From Deinococcus aerolatus (GTDB lineage: Bacteria; Deinococcota; Deinococci; Deinococcales; Deinococcaceae), in contig NZ_BMOL01000006.1 in NCBI RefSeq assembly GCF_014647055.1, positions 134,760-198,759 of the forward strand: a DNA stretch of 64,000 nt. Direction: 5' to 3'. The notes under the pieces are model-generated. The model was not told the DNA's origin. It made no database searches and saw only the letters and a program-made list of their open reading frames with translations. Positions 53,906 through 64,000 of the stretch are shown piece by piece. The number at the start of each line of letters is the position of its first letter. The first letter of the stretch is position 1. A program made the position numbers and the translations under genes.

Positions 53906-55302
53906 AGCAGGCCCCGCACGAACGCCCAGTCCAGGCTGGTGCGGACGCGTGCGGCAATGGCGTCCAGGCGGGCGTCCAGACTATCCAGCGCGGCGGGCGG
54001 CGTCAGGCCGGCCCAGCCCAGGAAGCGCTCCAGATAGGCGGGGTGTTCCAGCAGGCCGTGCAGGTACGTGCCGCGCACGTTGCCCGCACGCCACAGCAAC
54101 GCCGGCGCAAGTTCCTGCACCCCCGGCCCGGCCCGCGTGCATCCGTGGTGAATCTCGTAGCCGCTGAGGGTCAGTCCCGTCTCGGCATCAGTGAGGGTAC
54201 TCAGGCGGGTGGTCTTGTCGGCGGCGAAGGTGGTGGTCAGGTCCAGCAGTCCCAGGCCGGGCACCTCCCCGCCGCCCTCCACACCGTGCGGGTCGCTGAG
54301 CGTCCGGCCCAGCATCTGCAACCCGCCGCAGATGCCCAGCACCGGCACACCCGCGTGGGCCGCCCGCGTGACCGCCGCCGCCAGCCCGGTGGTCCGCAGC
54401 CACGCCAGATCGGCGGCCACGCTCTTGCTGCCGGGAAGAATCACCGCCCGCGCGCCTGTCATCTCGGCGGGCGTGGCGACCCAGCGGGCCAGCGGCCCCA
54501 GCGGCGCGAATTCGTCCAGGTTCGAGACACGCGGCAGGCGGGCGACGGCCACGAACCCCTCCCCCTGATCCACAGCCTGTCTGTCTGTCCAGAATCTATC
54601 CTCCTCCGGCAGCGGAATGTCCAGCAACGGCACCACGCCCACGGTCGGCACGCCGGTCTGCCGCTGCAGCCATTCGGGGGCGGGCGACAGCAGCCGCGCG
54701 TCGCCCCGGAAGCGGTTGAGAACAAAGCCCTTGATCAGCGCGCGTTCCTCCGGCGTCAGGCAATGCCAGGTGCCCAGCAGGTGCGCAAAGGCCCCGCCGC
54801 GGTCGATGTCGGCGACCAGCAGCACGGCGGCCCCCGCCTCACGCGCCACGCTCATGTTCACGATGTCGCTGCCGCGCAGGTTGACCTCGGCTGGACTGCC
54901 CGCGCCCTCGATCACCACCACGTCGTGGTCATCCAGCAGGCTGTGCAACGCCTGCCGGACGTGTGGCCACAGCTGCCCCTTGCGCTCACGCCAGCCCAGC
55001 GCTGTCAGGTCAGGATCGGCGCGGCCCAGCAACACCACCTGCGAGCGGGTGTCGGCCTCGGGCTTCAGCAGCACCGGGTTCATCCGCACGTCGGGCACCA
55101 CCCGCGCGGCCTGTGCCTGCACCAGCTGGGCGCGGCCCATTTCCAGACCGGCGGGCGTCACCCCGGCGTTGTTGCTCATGTTCTGCGCCTTGAAGGGGGC
55201 CACGCGCACGCCCTCGTTCGCCAGGATGCGGCACAGCGCCGCCGTCAGGTAACTCTTGCCCGCGCTGCTGGTGCAGCCCTGAATCATGATGGCCCTACCC
55301 AT
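53902..55302 (-). CDS. cobQ: Cobyric acid synthase
   Basis: A 466-residue amidotransferase. The N-terminal ATP domain begins [22 protein letters not shown], with [13 protein letters not shown]. The glutaminase domain has its nucleophile Cys325 in [10 protein letters not shown], and a His in GYEIHHG is visible. It amidates the peripheral carboxylates of adenosyl-cobyrinate diamide. The ATG overlaps the cobD-like gene by 8 bases. Confidence 0.96.
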   Translation of the reverse strand: MGRAIMIQGCTSSAGKSYLTAALCRILANEGVRVAPFKAQNMSNNAGVTPAGLEMGRAQLVQAQAARVVPDVRMNPVLLKPEADTRSQVVLLGRADPDLTALGWRERKGQLWPHVRQALHSLLDDHDVVVIEGAGSPAEVNLRGSDIVNMSVAREAGAAVLLVADIDRGGAFAHLLGTWHCLTPEERALIKGFVLNRFRGDARLLSPAPEWLQRQTGVPTVGVVPLLDIPLPEEDRFWTDRQAVDQGEGFVAVARLPRVSNLDEFAPLGPLARWVATPAEMTGARAVILPGSKSVAADLAWLRTTGLAAAVTRAAHAGVPVLGICGGLQMLGRTLSDPHGVEGGGEVPGLGLLDLTTTFAADKTTRLSTLTDAETGLTLSGYEIHHGCTRAGPGVQELAPALLWRAGNVRGTYLHGLLEHPAYLERFLGWAGLTPPAALDSLDARLDAIAARVRTSLDWAFVRGLL

Positions 55303-56320
55303 GTGTTTCTCCCTCCAGCGCGGCGCACAGCTCCCCGGTCAACCGGGCGTTGTCTTGTGGGCGCCGGGCACAGACGCGCAGCCGCCGGGGCAGCCCGTAA
55401 TCCGCACAGTCGCGCACCCGGATGCCGCGCGTCAGCAGCGCCGCCGCCACCGTCGCCGCGTCCCCCACATCCAGCGTCAGGTAAGGCGTGCCGTGGTGCT
55501 CCACCGGACCAAGCACACGCAGGGCCGCCGCCAGCGCCAGGGCGTCCTCCCGCACGCAGGCCAGCGTCCTGTCCAGAAAATCCCTGGCCTGCGGAAGCGC
55601 GGCCAGCACCGCCGCGGTGCCGGCCGGAATGTGCCACGCGGGGTTCAGGTTCTCCAACTGGCCCACGACGTCCGGCGCGGCCAGCGCGTAGGCGGGGCGC
55701 GCGCCCACCAGGCCGTGGGCCTTGCCCGGCGACAGCAGCCGGACCACCGAGGCGTGTCGCGGCGGCGGGCCTCCGGGAAGAAGGAAAGGCGCGTACGCCT
55801 CATCCACGATCAGCAGCGCTCCGGACGTCTGACAGGCGGCGGCGAGCGCCTGCAGTTCCCCAGGTGAGAACCGGTGGCCCGTGGGATTGTGCGGCTGGCC
55901 GACGTAGACCAGCGTCACGCCGCAGTCCACGGCGCCGAGGACCGCCTGGGGCGTGGTCACGCGCACCCCGGCCCGCTGCAGCGCGGCGGCACGTGCCAGT
56001 TCTCCGAAAGGAACATGCACGCTCAGCAGGGTTCCGCCTGCGGGCAGGAAGGCGCGAACGAGACGGTGCAGCAGGTCCGACGCGCCCACCCCCAGCGCCA
56101 CCTCCTGGGGAGAAACCCGGTGCCAGTCGGCCAGCCGCTCCCGGACCACGCGGTACGTCGGGTCTGGATACTGCGCGTGGTCGGCCTCCCGCAGGGCGCG
56201 CACCAGCACCGGATTGGGCCCGTAGGGATTGGCATTGACGCTGAAATCCAGGCCCACAAACGGTTCAGCCGTGGGTCCGCCGTGGGGCCAGCGGGGCAGC
56301 AGGGGCGGCAGCTCAGGCAT
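55295..56320 (-). CDS. cobD: Threonine-phosphate decarboxylase-like PLP enzyme
   Basis: A 341-residue fold-type I aminotransferase-like enzyme. NANPYGPNP and YPDPTYR begin the fold. GQPHNPTGH and IVDEAYAPF follow, and the PLP Lys is in [16 protein letters not shown]. Related CobD proteins make (R)-1-aminopropan-2-ol phosphate, the linker of the nucleotide loop. Histidinol-phosphate aminotransferase is a close relative, but the position in the cob operon favours CobD/CobC. ATG 56320 overlaps cbiB by 8 bases. Confidence 0.88.
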   Translation of the reverse strand: MPELPPLLPRWPHGGPTAEPFVGLDFSVNANPYGPNPVLVRALREADHAQYPDPTYRVVRERLADWHRVSPQEVALGVGASDLLHRLVRAFLPAGGTLLSVHVPFGELARAAALQRAGVRVTTPQAVLGAVDCGVTLVYVGQPHNPTGHRFSPGELQALAAACQTSGALLIVDEAYAPFLLPGGPPPRHASVVRLLSPGKAHGLVGARPAYALAAPDVVGQLENLNPAWHIPAGTAAVLAALPQARDFLDRTLACVREDALALAAALRVLGPVEHHGTPYLTLDVGDAATVAAALLTRGIRVRDCADYGLPRRLRVCARRPQDNARLTGELCAALEGETHG

Positions 56321-57182
56321 GCCGGGTCCACGGCAGGAGCAGGGCCAGCACCGCCAGCACGCAGGTGCGGCCAGCCAGCCGCAGGGCCAGAGGCAGATCC
56401 GAGGCCTGTGGCACACGGCCGCCGGCGTTCAGGACGTACACCCCACGCTTGTCCAGGCGCACGCCCAGCGCCCCGGCAAAGGCGCCCATGGGGTGGCCCG
56501 CGTTGGGGCTGGAGGTGACCCGGCGGTCCTGCGCCCAGACGCCCACGCCGCGTCCGCCAGAGGCCAGCAGCGCACACAGCGCCGTCAGCCGGGCCGGGGC
56601 CAGGTTCAGCGCGTCGTCAGCGCGGGCGGCTGCCTTCCCGGCATCGACCAGCTGCGGGGTGCGGTAGCCCCACATGGCGTCGCCGGTGTTGGCGTAACGG
56701 TACGCGGCGGCCAGCGGCAACCCACCCACCCGGAAGCACAGCAGAGGCGCCACCACGCTGTCCGACAGGTTTTCGGCCAGACTTTCGATGGCCGCGCCCG
56801 CCACCTCCGCCGCCGTCAATCCGGAGGTATCGCGGCTGACCAGATGCCAGGCCAGCAGGCGCCGGGCCTCCGGCAGGTTGTCTGCCGCCAGGGCCGCCTG
56901 CACCTCCCTGACCGCCGCGAACAGCGCGCGCCGCGCCAGCAGCGGCTTGAGCAGGGCGCCCTGCGTGACCCAGCCGCCCGGCAACTGCTGGGCCAGAGCG
57001 CCCGCACCTGCCGCACCCGCCGCGCCCAGGGCCCACCACGCCGCCCCCTCGCGCCGCTGGCCAGAAGGCGTCTGTGCCTGCCAGCGCCTGCGGGCCGCCT
57101 GAAGAAAGTGTCCCATCCACACCACCGGATGCAGCGGCGCGGGCGGTTCACCCAGCAGGTCCAGGGCGAGGGCCAGCCCCAT
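56313..57182 (-). CDS. cbiB: Adenosylcobinamide-phosphate synthase
   Basis: About 289 residues of an integral membrane protein. The family start is [20 protein letters not shown], followed by [32 protein letters not shown] (cut here) and [14 protein letters not shown] and later [17 protein letters not shown]. It joins the aminopropanol linker to cobyric acid. The start at 57182 is a choice; a GTG at 57236 is in frame. A 118-base gap separates it from cobO, the only large gap inside this unit. Confidence 0.92.
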   Translation of the reverse strand: MGLALALDLLGEPPAPLHPVVWMGHFLQAARRRWQAQTPSGQRREGAAWWALGAAGAAGAGALAQQLPGGWVTQGALLKPLLARRALFAAVREVQAALAADNLPEARRLLAWHLVSRDTSGLTAAEVAGAAIESLAENLSDSVVAPLLCFRVGGLPLAAAYRYANTGDAMWGYRTPQLVDAGKAAARADDALNLAPARLTALCALLASGGRGVGVWAQDRRVTSSPNAGHPMGAFAGALGVRLDKRGVYVLNAGGRVPQASDLPLALRLAGRTCVLAVLALLLPWTRHA

Positions 57183-57300
57183 GGCCCGCCGTGAACCGCT
57201 CACGCTCCGCCCTGACCCGGCCCGGCAGCGGGACACAGGGCGTCGCGCAGACAGTCTGGGTGGACGCGCCGCCGTGCCGCAGTGGGGGGCCGGCGTGGCG

Positions 57301-57917
57301 TCAATATTCGATCCCCGTCTGCGCCCCGATGCCCGCCGCGTAGGCGTGCTTGACCGGCTGAATCTCGCTCACGGTGTCGGCCAGCGTGATCAGCTCGGGC
57401 AGGGCGTCGCGGCCGGTGACCACCACGTGCATCTGGGGATCGCGGGCCCGCAGCACCGCCTCCACCTCCGGCCAGGCCACCCAGCCGTACTTAAGGGGAT
57501 AGGTGAACTCGTCCAGGACAATCAGATCGTCCTCGTTCGCCTCGATGGCCGCCCGGGCCAGCAACCAGCCATGCGCGGCCATGTCCGCCGAATTGTCCAG
57601 GTCGCGCGAGCGCCAGGTAAAGCCGTCGCCCAGCCCCTCGTGCGGCAGGCCCAGGGTGTCCAGCGTCCGGTGCTCACCGAACCGGGCGCCCTCGTGCTTG
57701 AGGAACTGGAACATGCGTGTCCGCAACCCGCGGCCGTGCGCCCGCATCATCAGGCCCAGCGCAGCGGTGGTTTTGCCCTTGCCGTTTCCGGTGTTGACGA
57801 TCAGCAGACCGCGCCTCCCCCGGCTGATGCCCTCGGCCTTTCTGTAGTTGTCGCGGGCTGAGCGCAACTCGCGCATGGCCGCCTCGCGTCGGGCAGCGGT
57901 GGCGCCGTCCAGACCGC

Positions 57918-57921
<4 letters not shown>
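57301..57921 (-). CDS. cobO: Cob(I)yrinic acid a,c-diamide adenosyltransferase
   Basis: A 206-residue CobO/BtuR. The P-loop [14 protein letters not shown] is followed by [29 protein letters not shown] and [12 protein letters not shown]. It adds the adenosyl group to the corrin cobalt. The start is GTG 57921, which overlaps the btuF stop as GTGA. Confidence 0.94.
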
Positions 57922-58787
<866 letters not shown>

Positions 58788-58840
58788 GAAGAACTCCGGC
58801 GTGCGTGGAGGCGGCAGCGGAAGCGGGCAACGCAGCAGAG

Positions 58841-58873
58841 AAAAAGCCCGCTCCAGCCGGGGGCCAGAGCGGG
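58841..58873 (-). terminator. Intrinsic terminator of the cobalamin riboswitch
   Basis: Read on the minus strand, CCCGCTCTGGCC (58873-58862) pairs with GGCTGGAGCGGG (58858-58847), with two G-U pairs, and is followed by C and five T residues (58845-58841). It lies between the aptamer and btuF, 54 bases before the ATG, as expected for a transcription-off switch. Confidence 0.85.
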
Positions 58874-58924
58874 AACACGCGTGGACAGGCCACGGGGAAA
58901 TTCAGCACTCAGATTGCGGCCCTC

Positions 58925-59080
58925 TGACGGCGAGAGGTGTCCCACAGACAGATACGCCGTGAGGACGTCCCTGAGAGGCATTCGGGCTTCACCACCTGTT
59001 GTGGCATACCGCTGCGCGACAGCGCCGGAATCTCACCGGACTTCCCCTTCCTCAGGTGGATGCAGGCTAGCAGAGTGGAC
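58925..59080 (-). ncRNA. Cobalamin riboswitch
   Basis: On the minus strand the conserved core reads GGAAG, TCCGGTGAGATTCCGG (the P3-P4 hairpin), CGCTGTCGCGCAGCGGTATG and, after a hairpin, the B12 box AGCCCGAATGCC. This is the adenosylcobalamin/cobalamin riboswitch pattern. A terminator follows at 58873-58841. High cobalamin should stop transcription before btuF-cobO-cbiB-cobD-cobQ-cobU-cobT. The ends are approximate. Confidence 0.92.
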
Positions 59081-59109
59081 CGGCACGCAGGCCAGGGACC
59101 GCCGGGCCG

Positions 59110-59685
59110 CTACCGCAGGGGCGCCTGCCGCAGTTCGCACAGCCACCACTGACCCCCGGCCCGCCGCAACACCGCCACCCCGCCCGGCAGGGTCTCGGCG
59201 GCGCGCAGGCCCACGCACAGACGCAGCGCGGCCAGCAGCGGCCCGGCGTGCGTGAAGGCCACCACCTCGCCGCTCTGCGGAAGGTCCCCGAGCCAGGCGT
59301 GAATGCGGGCATGAAAGGCGCGGCCCGTCTCGCCTCCTGGCGGCCCAGTCGCGTCCGCCGGATCAGACAGCGCCTCAATCCAGCCGCGCGGCCCGGCCCC
59401 ATGCTGCGCCTCCAGCTCGGCCCAGGTGTGTCCGGCCATCACCCCAAGGTTCGCTTCAGCCAGGGCAGTTGCCGTGCGTGCGCCCGGAAATCCGGCCCGC
59501 GCTGCCGTCTCGCGGGCGCGGCGGCTGGGTGAGCAGAAGGCCGCGGCGCCCGGCGGCAGCCGGAGCCCGGCGGCCAGCGCGCGGCCCGCCTCCGACAGCG
59601 GCGCGTCTTCATCGGGGCGGGGATAGCGGCGCTGGGCATTCGGCGCGGTGGGCGCGTGGCGCACCATTGTCAGCGTGAGGGTCAC
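59110..59685 (-). CDS. cobC: Histidine-phosphatase-family protein, probable alpha-ribazole phosphatase
   Basis: A 191-residue phosphoglycerate-mutase-like phosphatase. The catalytic His lies in MVRHAPT, where RHG is usual. A conserved Arg-Glu pair follows (SRRARETA), and the second His is in FTHAGPL. The context (coupled to cobS by GTGA) suggests removal of the 5'-phosphate of alpha-ribazole or cobalamin phosphate. Family members differ widely in substrate, so this is context-based. GTG 59685 is chosen from the overlap. Confidence 0.8.
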   Translation of the reverse strand: MTLTLTMVRHAPTAPNAQRRYPRPDEDAPLSEAGRALAAGLRLPPGAAAFCSPSRRARETAARAGFPGARTATALAEANLGVMAGHTWAELEAQHGAGPRGWIEALSDPADATGPPGGETGRAFHARIHAWLGDLPQSGEVVAFTHAGPLLAALRLCVGLRAAETLPGGVAVLRRAGGQWWLCELRQAPLR

Positions 59686-60449
59686 CCCTGACCCCAGGCG
59701 TAGGCGCACAGCGCCGCCAGTTCAGCCGTGACCACGATCATGCCGTAGATGTCCCCGCTGAGGCCACCGCCCAGCCGCCGCGCGCTGAAAGCCGCCACCC
59801 CGAAGCACACCGCCAGCGCCGCCAGCCACGCGGTCCACGCCCCCGGCAGCAGCAGGGTGGGGGCCGCGAGCAGCAGCGCCGCGCCCCAGCGGCCCTCGCG
59901 CGAGCGGGCGCCCAGGGATTCCTGGCGGGCGGCCGGGTACAGGTTCATGGGCAGCAGCAGCAGCGTGCGGGCCGACACGGCGGCCACCAGCGGCGCGTAC
60001 CACGGCAGCGGCGCGGCCAGCAGGCTCCACAACGTCAGCAGCGCCAGCACCCCCACCGCCAGTCCAAAGGCCCCGACATGCACGTCCCGCAGGATCTCCA
60101 GGCGCTGGACCGGGCTTTTCACGGCAAACAGGGCGTCGGCGCTGTCCACCAGACCGTCGAAGTGCAGCATGCCGGTGACCGCCAGCCATGCCCCCACCGC
60201 CAGCGCAGCCACCACGCCCCCTGGAAGCGGCAACCCCAACCACAGCAGCAGCGACACCAGTCCGCCCACCACGTAGCCGGCCAGCGGGTAGTACGCACTG
60301 GCCCGCGCGAAATCGCCGTCGCGCACTTCCGTGATGTGCGGCAGCGGAAGAATGGTCAGAAAGGTCAGGGCCAGGTGGGCGGCGCGGAGCTGAGGCGACA
60401 GGAAACGCCGGGTCACGGTGCCCTGTGCAGGCTGTTGAGGCGGGCCCAC
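59682..60449 (-). CDS. cobS: Adenosylcobinamide-GDP ribazoletransferase
   Basis: A 255-residue membrane protein with about six helices. The family motifs are [27 protein letters not shown] and [14 protein letters not shown]. It joins alpha-ribazole to adenosylcobinamide-GDP in the final assembly step. The GTG at 60449 has TAGCCT 9 bases upstream, consistent with a leaderless start; GTG 60416 is an alternative. It lies upstream of the riboswitch and is not controlled by it. Confidence 0.92.
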   Translation of the reverse strand: MGPPQQPAQGTVTRRFLSPQLRAAHLALTFLTILPLPHITEVRDGDFARASAYYPLAGYVVGGLVSLLLWLGLPLPGGVVAALAVGAWLAVTGMLHFDGLVDSADALFAVKSPVQRLEILRDVHVGAFGLAVGVLALLTLWSLLAAPLPWYAPLVAAVSARTLLLLPMNLYPAARQESLGARSREGRWGAALLLAAPTLLLPGAWTAWLAALAVCFGVAAFSARRLGGGLSGDIYGMIVVTAELAALCAYAWGQG

Positions 60450-60456
60450 ATATCCC

Positions 60457-60678
60457 TCAGGCTAGAGGCTGCCAAGAATCCTCCACAAAAAGCGGCTTGA
60501 GGTTGTTGCAACGCAGAATGCAAGCGGCCAGGACATGGAATCCGAGCAATGTAGACGAGAGCCGCTCCAGATCCCGCTCCAAACGTCGAAACCGTGACAT
60601 CCACGCAAGGGACTGCTGCACCACCCACCGTCTTGGGACCAGGATGAAGCCCTTGGCTACCTCCGGGCGTGTGATCAC
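60457..60678 (-). pseudogene. IS5-family transposase remnant (C-terminal end)
   Basis: About 73 residues match the last part of an IS5-type DDE transposase: [31 protein letters not shown] written in part, including the final catalytic-region Glu/Arg pattern (VVxxSxAWxxRxRRL). No N-terminal or central part is seen in the upstream 220 bases in any frame. Terminal repeats are not recognised. The element is therefore a decayed fragment. Confidence 0.7.
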
Positions 60679-60786
60679 CGCCAGACATTCTCTCCTCCAG
60701 TGTGGATCAAATTGAACTCATCCTCCACCACACCCTACCCACATTACCCCTACGTTTTCCCACAGTCGCCACCTGCGCTCCTTCAC

Positions 60787-60811
60787 CCCGGCAACACCAA
60801 ACTTTGCCGGG
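60787..60811. repeat. Small inverted repeat between the IS remnant and aceE
   Basis: CCCGGCAA (60787-60794) and TTGCCGGG (60804-60811) form a perfect 8-base stem with a 9-base loop. No T run follows on either strand, so termination is doubtful. The surrounding 60679-60850 holds no gene. Confidence 0.35.
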
Positions 60812-60850
60812 AAAGTCTGCACCTGAGCCCCCGGCCCCGCCTGCAAACAG

Positions 60851-60883
60851 GGAGGGCCGCGCCTCCAACAGACGCGGCCCTCC
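60851..60883 (-). terminator. Probable terminator after aceE
   Basis: On the minus strand GGAGGGCCGCG (60883-60873) and CGCGGCCCTCC (60861-60851) form a perfect 11-base stem with an 11-base loop, 17 bases after the aceE stop. The T tract is weak (CTGTTTG). Confidence 0.6.
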
Positions 60884-60899
60884 GATCCCCCCCCCGCGT

Positions 60900-63566
60900 T
60901 CAGGAGGTCAGGGGATTGGCCTTCGGACGGTCCAGGCCATAGCGTTCCATGGCGCGGGTAACCGTTTGTGCCTCCAGGGTTCCCTGATCGCTCAGCGCCT
61001 TGAGGGCAGTCAGCACGATGTGGTGGGCATCAACCTCGAAAAACGCGCGCAGGGCGGCCCGGGTATCGCTGCGGCCAAAACCGTCGGTGCCCAGGGTCAC
61101 GTAATCGGCCCGCAGGTAGGGCCGGATCATGTCGGGCACGGCGCGCAGGTAATCCGTGGCAGCGATCACGGGAGCAGTGGACTGATTGAGATGGGTTCCC
61201 ACGAACGAGGGCCGAGCGGCCTCCTCCGGATGCAGCCGGCTGAGCCGCTCGGCCTCCATGCCGTCACGGCGCAGTTCCCCGAAGCTCGTGACACTCCACA
61301 CCTCCGCCCCCACCCCCCAGTCGTCGGCCAGCAGTTCGGCGGCCCTGAGCACCTCCCGCAGGATGGTGCCGCTGCCCAGCAGCCGGACGTGTGGCCCCGA
61401 GGTGTCCTGCAGGGCGCGCAGGCGGTACATGCCGCGCACGATGCCCTCCTCCGCCCCCGGCGGCATCGCCGGATGCAGGTACGTCTCGTTCATCAGGGTG
61501 ATGTAGTAGTAGTGGTCGCGGTCCTCGGTCAACATCTCGCGCAGGCCGTGGTGCACGATCACCGCCAGTTCGTAGGCGAACGCCGGATCATAGGCCCGGC
61601 AGGTCGGCACGCTGGACGCCAGCAGCAGGCTGTGACCGTCCTGATGCTGCAGGCCCTCGCCGGACAGCGTGGTCCGTCCGGCCGTCGCGCCCATCAGGAA
61701 ACCCCGGGCGCGCGCGTCGGCGGCGGCCCAGGCCAGGTCACCCACACGCTGAAAGCCAAACATAGAGTAGAAGGTATAGAACGGCAGGGTCATCAGCCCG
61801 TGCGTGCTGTAGGCGGTGGCAGCGGCCATCCACGAGGCGAAGGCCCCGTCCTCGTTGATGCCCTCCTGAAGCACCTGACCCTCTTCCGCCTCGCGGTAGT
61901 ACAGCAGCTGGTCCGCGTCCTCCGGCCGGTAACGCTGGCCTTCGGGGGCATAGATGCCGAACTGCCGGAACAGGGCGTTCATGCCGAAGGTCCGCGCCTC
62001 GTCGGGGATGATCGGTACCACACGTGGCCCCAGCACCGGGTGACGCAGCAGGGTCAGCAGCAGCTGATTGAAGGCCATGGTGGTGGACACGGGCCGGTCC
62101 TCGCTGCCGCGCACCGCGCCGATCAGGTCCTCGCGCGCGGGCGGTTCCAGCCGTTCCGCGCGCACCTGTCGGGCAGGCAGCGGCCCCCCCAGCGCCTCGC
62201 GGCGTCCGCGCAGGTACCGCATCTCGGGCGCGTCCTCGGGCGGACGGTAAAAGGCCAGGGTCTGGAGCTGATCGTCACTCAGGGGAAGCTTGAAGCGGTC
62301 CCGGAAGGCACGCAGTTGCCCGGCGTCCAGCTTCTTTTGCTGGTGGGCGGTGTTCTTGCCCTCGCCCGCACTGCCCAGTCCATACCCCTTGACGCTGAGC
62401 GCCAGGACCACGGTGGGCCGTTTGGCCTGGACTGCCCGCGCGTAGGCGGCGTGGATCTTGAGCGGATCGTGTCCGCCGCGCCGCAGGTCCTGAATCTCGG
62501 CGTCCGAGAGGTGAGACACCAGCCCGCGCAGCTCCGGAGAACCTCCAAAAAAGTGCTCCCGCCCGTAGGCCCCGTCCCGGGCCTTGTAGTTCTGGTACTC
62601 GCCGTCCAGCGTCGCGTTCATGCGCTCGAGGATCAGGCCCCGGTCATCGCGGGCGAACAGGTCATCCCACTCCGAGCCCCACAGCACCTTGATGGTGTCC
62701 CAGCCGGCGGCCCCGAACGCCGCCTCCAGCTCCTGCACAATGCTGCCGTTGCCGCGCACCGGACCGTCGAGCCGCTGCAGGTTGCAGTTGACCACCCAGA
62801 TCAGGTTGTCCAGCCCCTCGCGGCTCGCCACGCTCAGCGCGCCGCGCGCCTCGGGCTCGTCCATCTCGCCGTCGCCCACAAAGCACCAGACCTTGCGGTC
62901 ACTGGGAGCCAGAAGGCCGCGCCGCTCCAGGTATTTCATGAAACGTGCCTGGTAGATCGCCTGAACCGGTCCCAGGCCCATGGAGCCGGTGGGATAGGAC
63001 CAGAAATCCGGCATCAGCCAGGGATGGGGGTAGCTGGAAAGCCCCTGGCCGCCGACCTCACGCCGGTAATGCAGCAGCTGATCCTCACTCAGCCGACCTT
63101 CCAGAAAGGCGCGCGCATACATTCCGGGCGCGGCGTGCGGCTGGTAGAACACCACGTCCCCCTGGGGCCCGGCGCGCAGGAAATGGTTGAACGCCACTTC
63201 GTACAGGTCCGCGGCGCTGGCAAAGGTGGCGAGGTGGCCGCCGAGTTCCGAAGAAGCCTGATTGGCCCGCATCACCATGGCCACGGCGTTCCAGCGGACA
63301 GCCGCACCCAGCTTGGCTTCCAGCACTGGATCGCCGGGGTAGGCGGGCTGCTCGCCGGGCGCGATCGTGTTGCGCATGGGGGTGTTGAAGCGCCAGCGCA
63401 GGTCCAGTTTGCGCTGGCTGGCCCGCTGCAGCAGGTGGTCCAGCAGGTAGGCGGCACGCTCCGGGCCATCGCGCTGAATCACCGCTTCCAGACTGTCTAT
63501 CCATTCGGCGGTTTCGGTAGGATCAGGGTCCTGGCCTGGCTTCCAGGCGGGGGGCGTAAGGGTCAC
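60900..63566 (-). CDS. aceE: Pyruvate dehydrogenase E1 component, homodimeric type
   Basis: An 888-residue enzyme, almost the same length as E. coli AceE. The thiamine diphosphate motif runs from Gly231-Asp232-Gly233 (GDGEMDEPEARGAL) to Asn260-Cys-Asn262. Other blocks are FFGGSPELRGLVSHL, PDEARTFGMNALFRQ and the transketolase-like C-terminal YVTLGTDGFGRSDTR. It decarboxylates pyruvate and acylates the E2 lipoyl domain. GTG 63566 is used because AAGGAG lies 10 bases upstream; ATG 63599 is in frame without such a site. No aceF or lpd gene follows; the downstream DNA is the IS remnant. Confidence 0.97.
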   Translation of the reverse strand: MTLTPPAWKPGQDPDPTETAEWIDSLEAVIQRDGPERAAYLLDHLLQRASQRKLDLRWRFNTPMRNTIAPGEQPAYPGDPVLEAKLGAAVRWNAVAMVMRANQASSELGGHLATFASAADLYEVAFNHFLRAGPQGDVVFYQPHAAPGMYARAFLEGRLSEDQLLHYRREVGGQGLSSYPHPWLMPDFWSYPTGSMGLGPVQAIYQARFMKYLERRGLLAPSDRKVWCFVGDGEMDEPEARGALSVASREGLDNLIWVVNCNLQRLDGPVRGNGSIVQELEAAFGAAGWDTIKVLWGSEWDDLFARDDRGLILERMNATLDGEYQNYKARDGAYGREHFFGGSPELRGLVSHLSDAEIQDLRRGGHDPLKIHAAYARAVQAKRPTVVLALSVKGYGLGSAGEGKNTAHQQKKLDAGQLRAFRDRFKLPLSDDQLQTLAFYRPPEDAPEMRYLRGRREALGGPLPARQVRAERLEPPAREDLIGAVRGSEDRPVSTTMAFNQLLLTLLRHPVLGPRVVPIIPDEARTFGMNALFRQFGIYAPEGQRYRPEDADQLLYYREAEEGQVLQEGINEDGAFASWMAAATAYSTHGLMTLPFYTFYSMFGFQRVGDLAWAAADARARGFLMGATAGRTTLSGEGLQHQDGHSLLLASSVPTCRAYDPAFAYELAVIVHHGLREMLTEDRDHYYYITLMNETYLHPAMPPGAEEGIVRGMYRLRALQDTSGPHVRLLGSGTILREVLRAAELLADDWGVGAEVWSVTSFGELRRDGMEAERLSRLHPEEAARPSFVGTHLNQSTAPVIAATDYLRAVPDMIRPYLRADYVTLGTDGFGRSDTRAALRAFFEVDAHHIVLTALKALSDQGTLEAQTVTRAMERYGLDRPKANPLTS

Positions 63567-63599
63567 GAGGTTTTTGCTCCTTGTTCTGATCTGGCCCAT

Positions 63600-63638
63600 C
63601 TTCGGCTGGGCCGAAGTTGGGGCACGCACAAAGCGTGC
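63600..63638 (-). promoter_or_regulatory. Two tandem hairpins in the aceE leader
   Basis: On the minus strand GCACGC, loop TTTGT and GCGTGC (63638-63622) are followed by CTTCGGC, loop CCA and GCCGAAG (63616-63600). Both stems are perfect. They lie between a possible TATATT -10 (63672-63667) and the aceE ribosome binding site, so they would be in the 5' untranslated RNA. Confidence 0.45.
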
Positions 63639-63672
63639 GGGCTCTCGGGGGACAGGTGCGGGGGAAAATATA

Positions 63673-64000
63673 TGGGCTGTGGTCACTGTCACCATACCGA
63701 ATCTGCACCTGACCCTGTTCGCTCCGTTGAAGGGGGGGCTGCCACGCCGCAAGGAACAGGCCCCTCAACCGGGGCTGCCTGCCCATTCTCCGCATGCCCT
63801 GTGGAGCTCCCAGGGTCTTCGCAAAATCTCCAGCTCTCCTCCTCGCGCCCGACTCCTCGAGGCTCCGGCGCCCACCGCCTCCCCAAGCGGCAGGGACAGG
63901 GGACTTAAGGCCACGGCGCATGGCTCATACGGACTCCGATTAGTTGGTTGATAGAGGCCACCAGTGGAAGAGGGTGTGCTGGGTGAGGAGGTCCGGCTGT
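63673..64000. other. No gene recognised at the right end
   Basis: This 328-base stretch upstream of aceE has no convincing gene on either strand. The last 80 bases include CATACGGACTCCGATT, which looks like the edge of a repeat or insertion element continuing past the window, but nothing here proves it. Confidence 0.3.

Noticed and set aside
54043..56238. 731-codon open frame on the plus strand
   Set aside because: It covers cobQ and cobD in antisense and has only low-complexity composition.
60702..63908. 1068-codon open frame on the plus strand
   Set aside because: It is antisense to aceE, which has full thiamine-enzyme motifs. The plus-strand product has no recognisable family.
63900..64000. 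Possible insertion-sequence end at the right edge
   Set aside because: A CATACGGACTCCGATT-like stretch is suggestive, but no partner repeat or transposase is inside the window.

Overview
This is a high-GC bacterial chromosome segment that most resembles Deinococcus (inference from gene content and signal style; no marker gene is present). Many genes have a TANNNT-type -10 element 6 to 8 bases before the start codon, which indicates leaderless transcripts of the kind common in Deinococcus. Most other genes are joined by ATGA or GTGA overlaps. About 55 protein genes, several very short ORFs, a cobalamin riboswitch, several operators and terminators, and one transposase remnant are supported. 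No tRNA, rRNA, CRISPR array or prophage was seen.

Layout. 1-1573: end of a cation/proton antiporter and a tyrosine recombinase. 1587-6334 (minus): an ABC importer with a YnjB-like binding protein, headed by a PlsC-type acyltransferase. 6592-13469 (minus): a methyltransferase, a zinc alcohol dehydrogenase, and a secreted HExxH protein paired with a thioester alpha-2-macroglobulin. 13599-25099: a glycerol regulon, with a SorC-type regulator divergent from glpSTPQ, a DUF2160 membrane protein and glpV, then glpK and glpD. 25339-29729: a phenylacetate-CoA ligase, a GNAT enzyme and two secreted proteins of unknown function. 29865-35414 (minus): an FAD oxidoreductase, an SDR, 5-oxoprolinase PxpA and PxpB-PxpC fusion, and a Cys/Met gamma-lyase-type enzyme. 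35510-39343: a miniature PucR-like regulator, a class III aminotransferase and methylmalonate-semialdehyde dehydrogenase. 39340-42201 (minus): a uracil-DNA-glycosylase-like protein and a stand-alone molybdopterin oxidoreductase. 42508-52205: a sugar ABC transporter, a TIM-barrel isomerase, a Gfo/Idh/MocA dehydrogenase, a LacI regulator, xylA and xylB. 52276-60449 (minus): late cobalamin synthesis genes, most of them under a B12 riboswitch. 60457-63566 (minus): an IS5-type remnant and aceE.

How the genes work together. Glycerol is taken up by the GlpSTPQV ABC transporter, since no glpF is present, then phosphorylated by GlpK and oxidised by GlpD. The glpS and glpD promoters carry matching pairs of operator sites 21 bp apart. 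The sugar block probably imports a pentose or a pentose-containing sugar and feeds xylulose 5-phosphate into the pentose phosphate pathway. An identical 12-bp palindrome sits before the transporter genes and before xylA, and the LacI protein is the likely ligand. The aminotransferase plus MmsA would turn beta-alanine or 3-aminoisobutyrate into acetyl-CoA or propionyl-CoA. The most unusual feature is a set of very short ORFs that lead into, or bridge the gaps before, downstream genes, above all in the glp operon.
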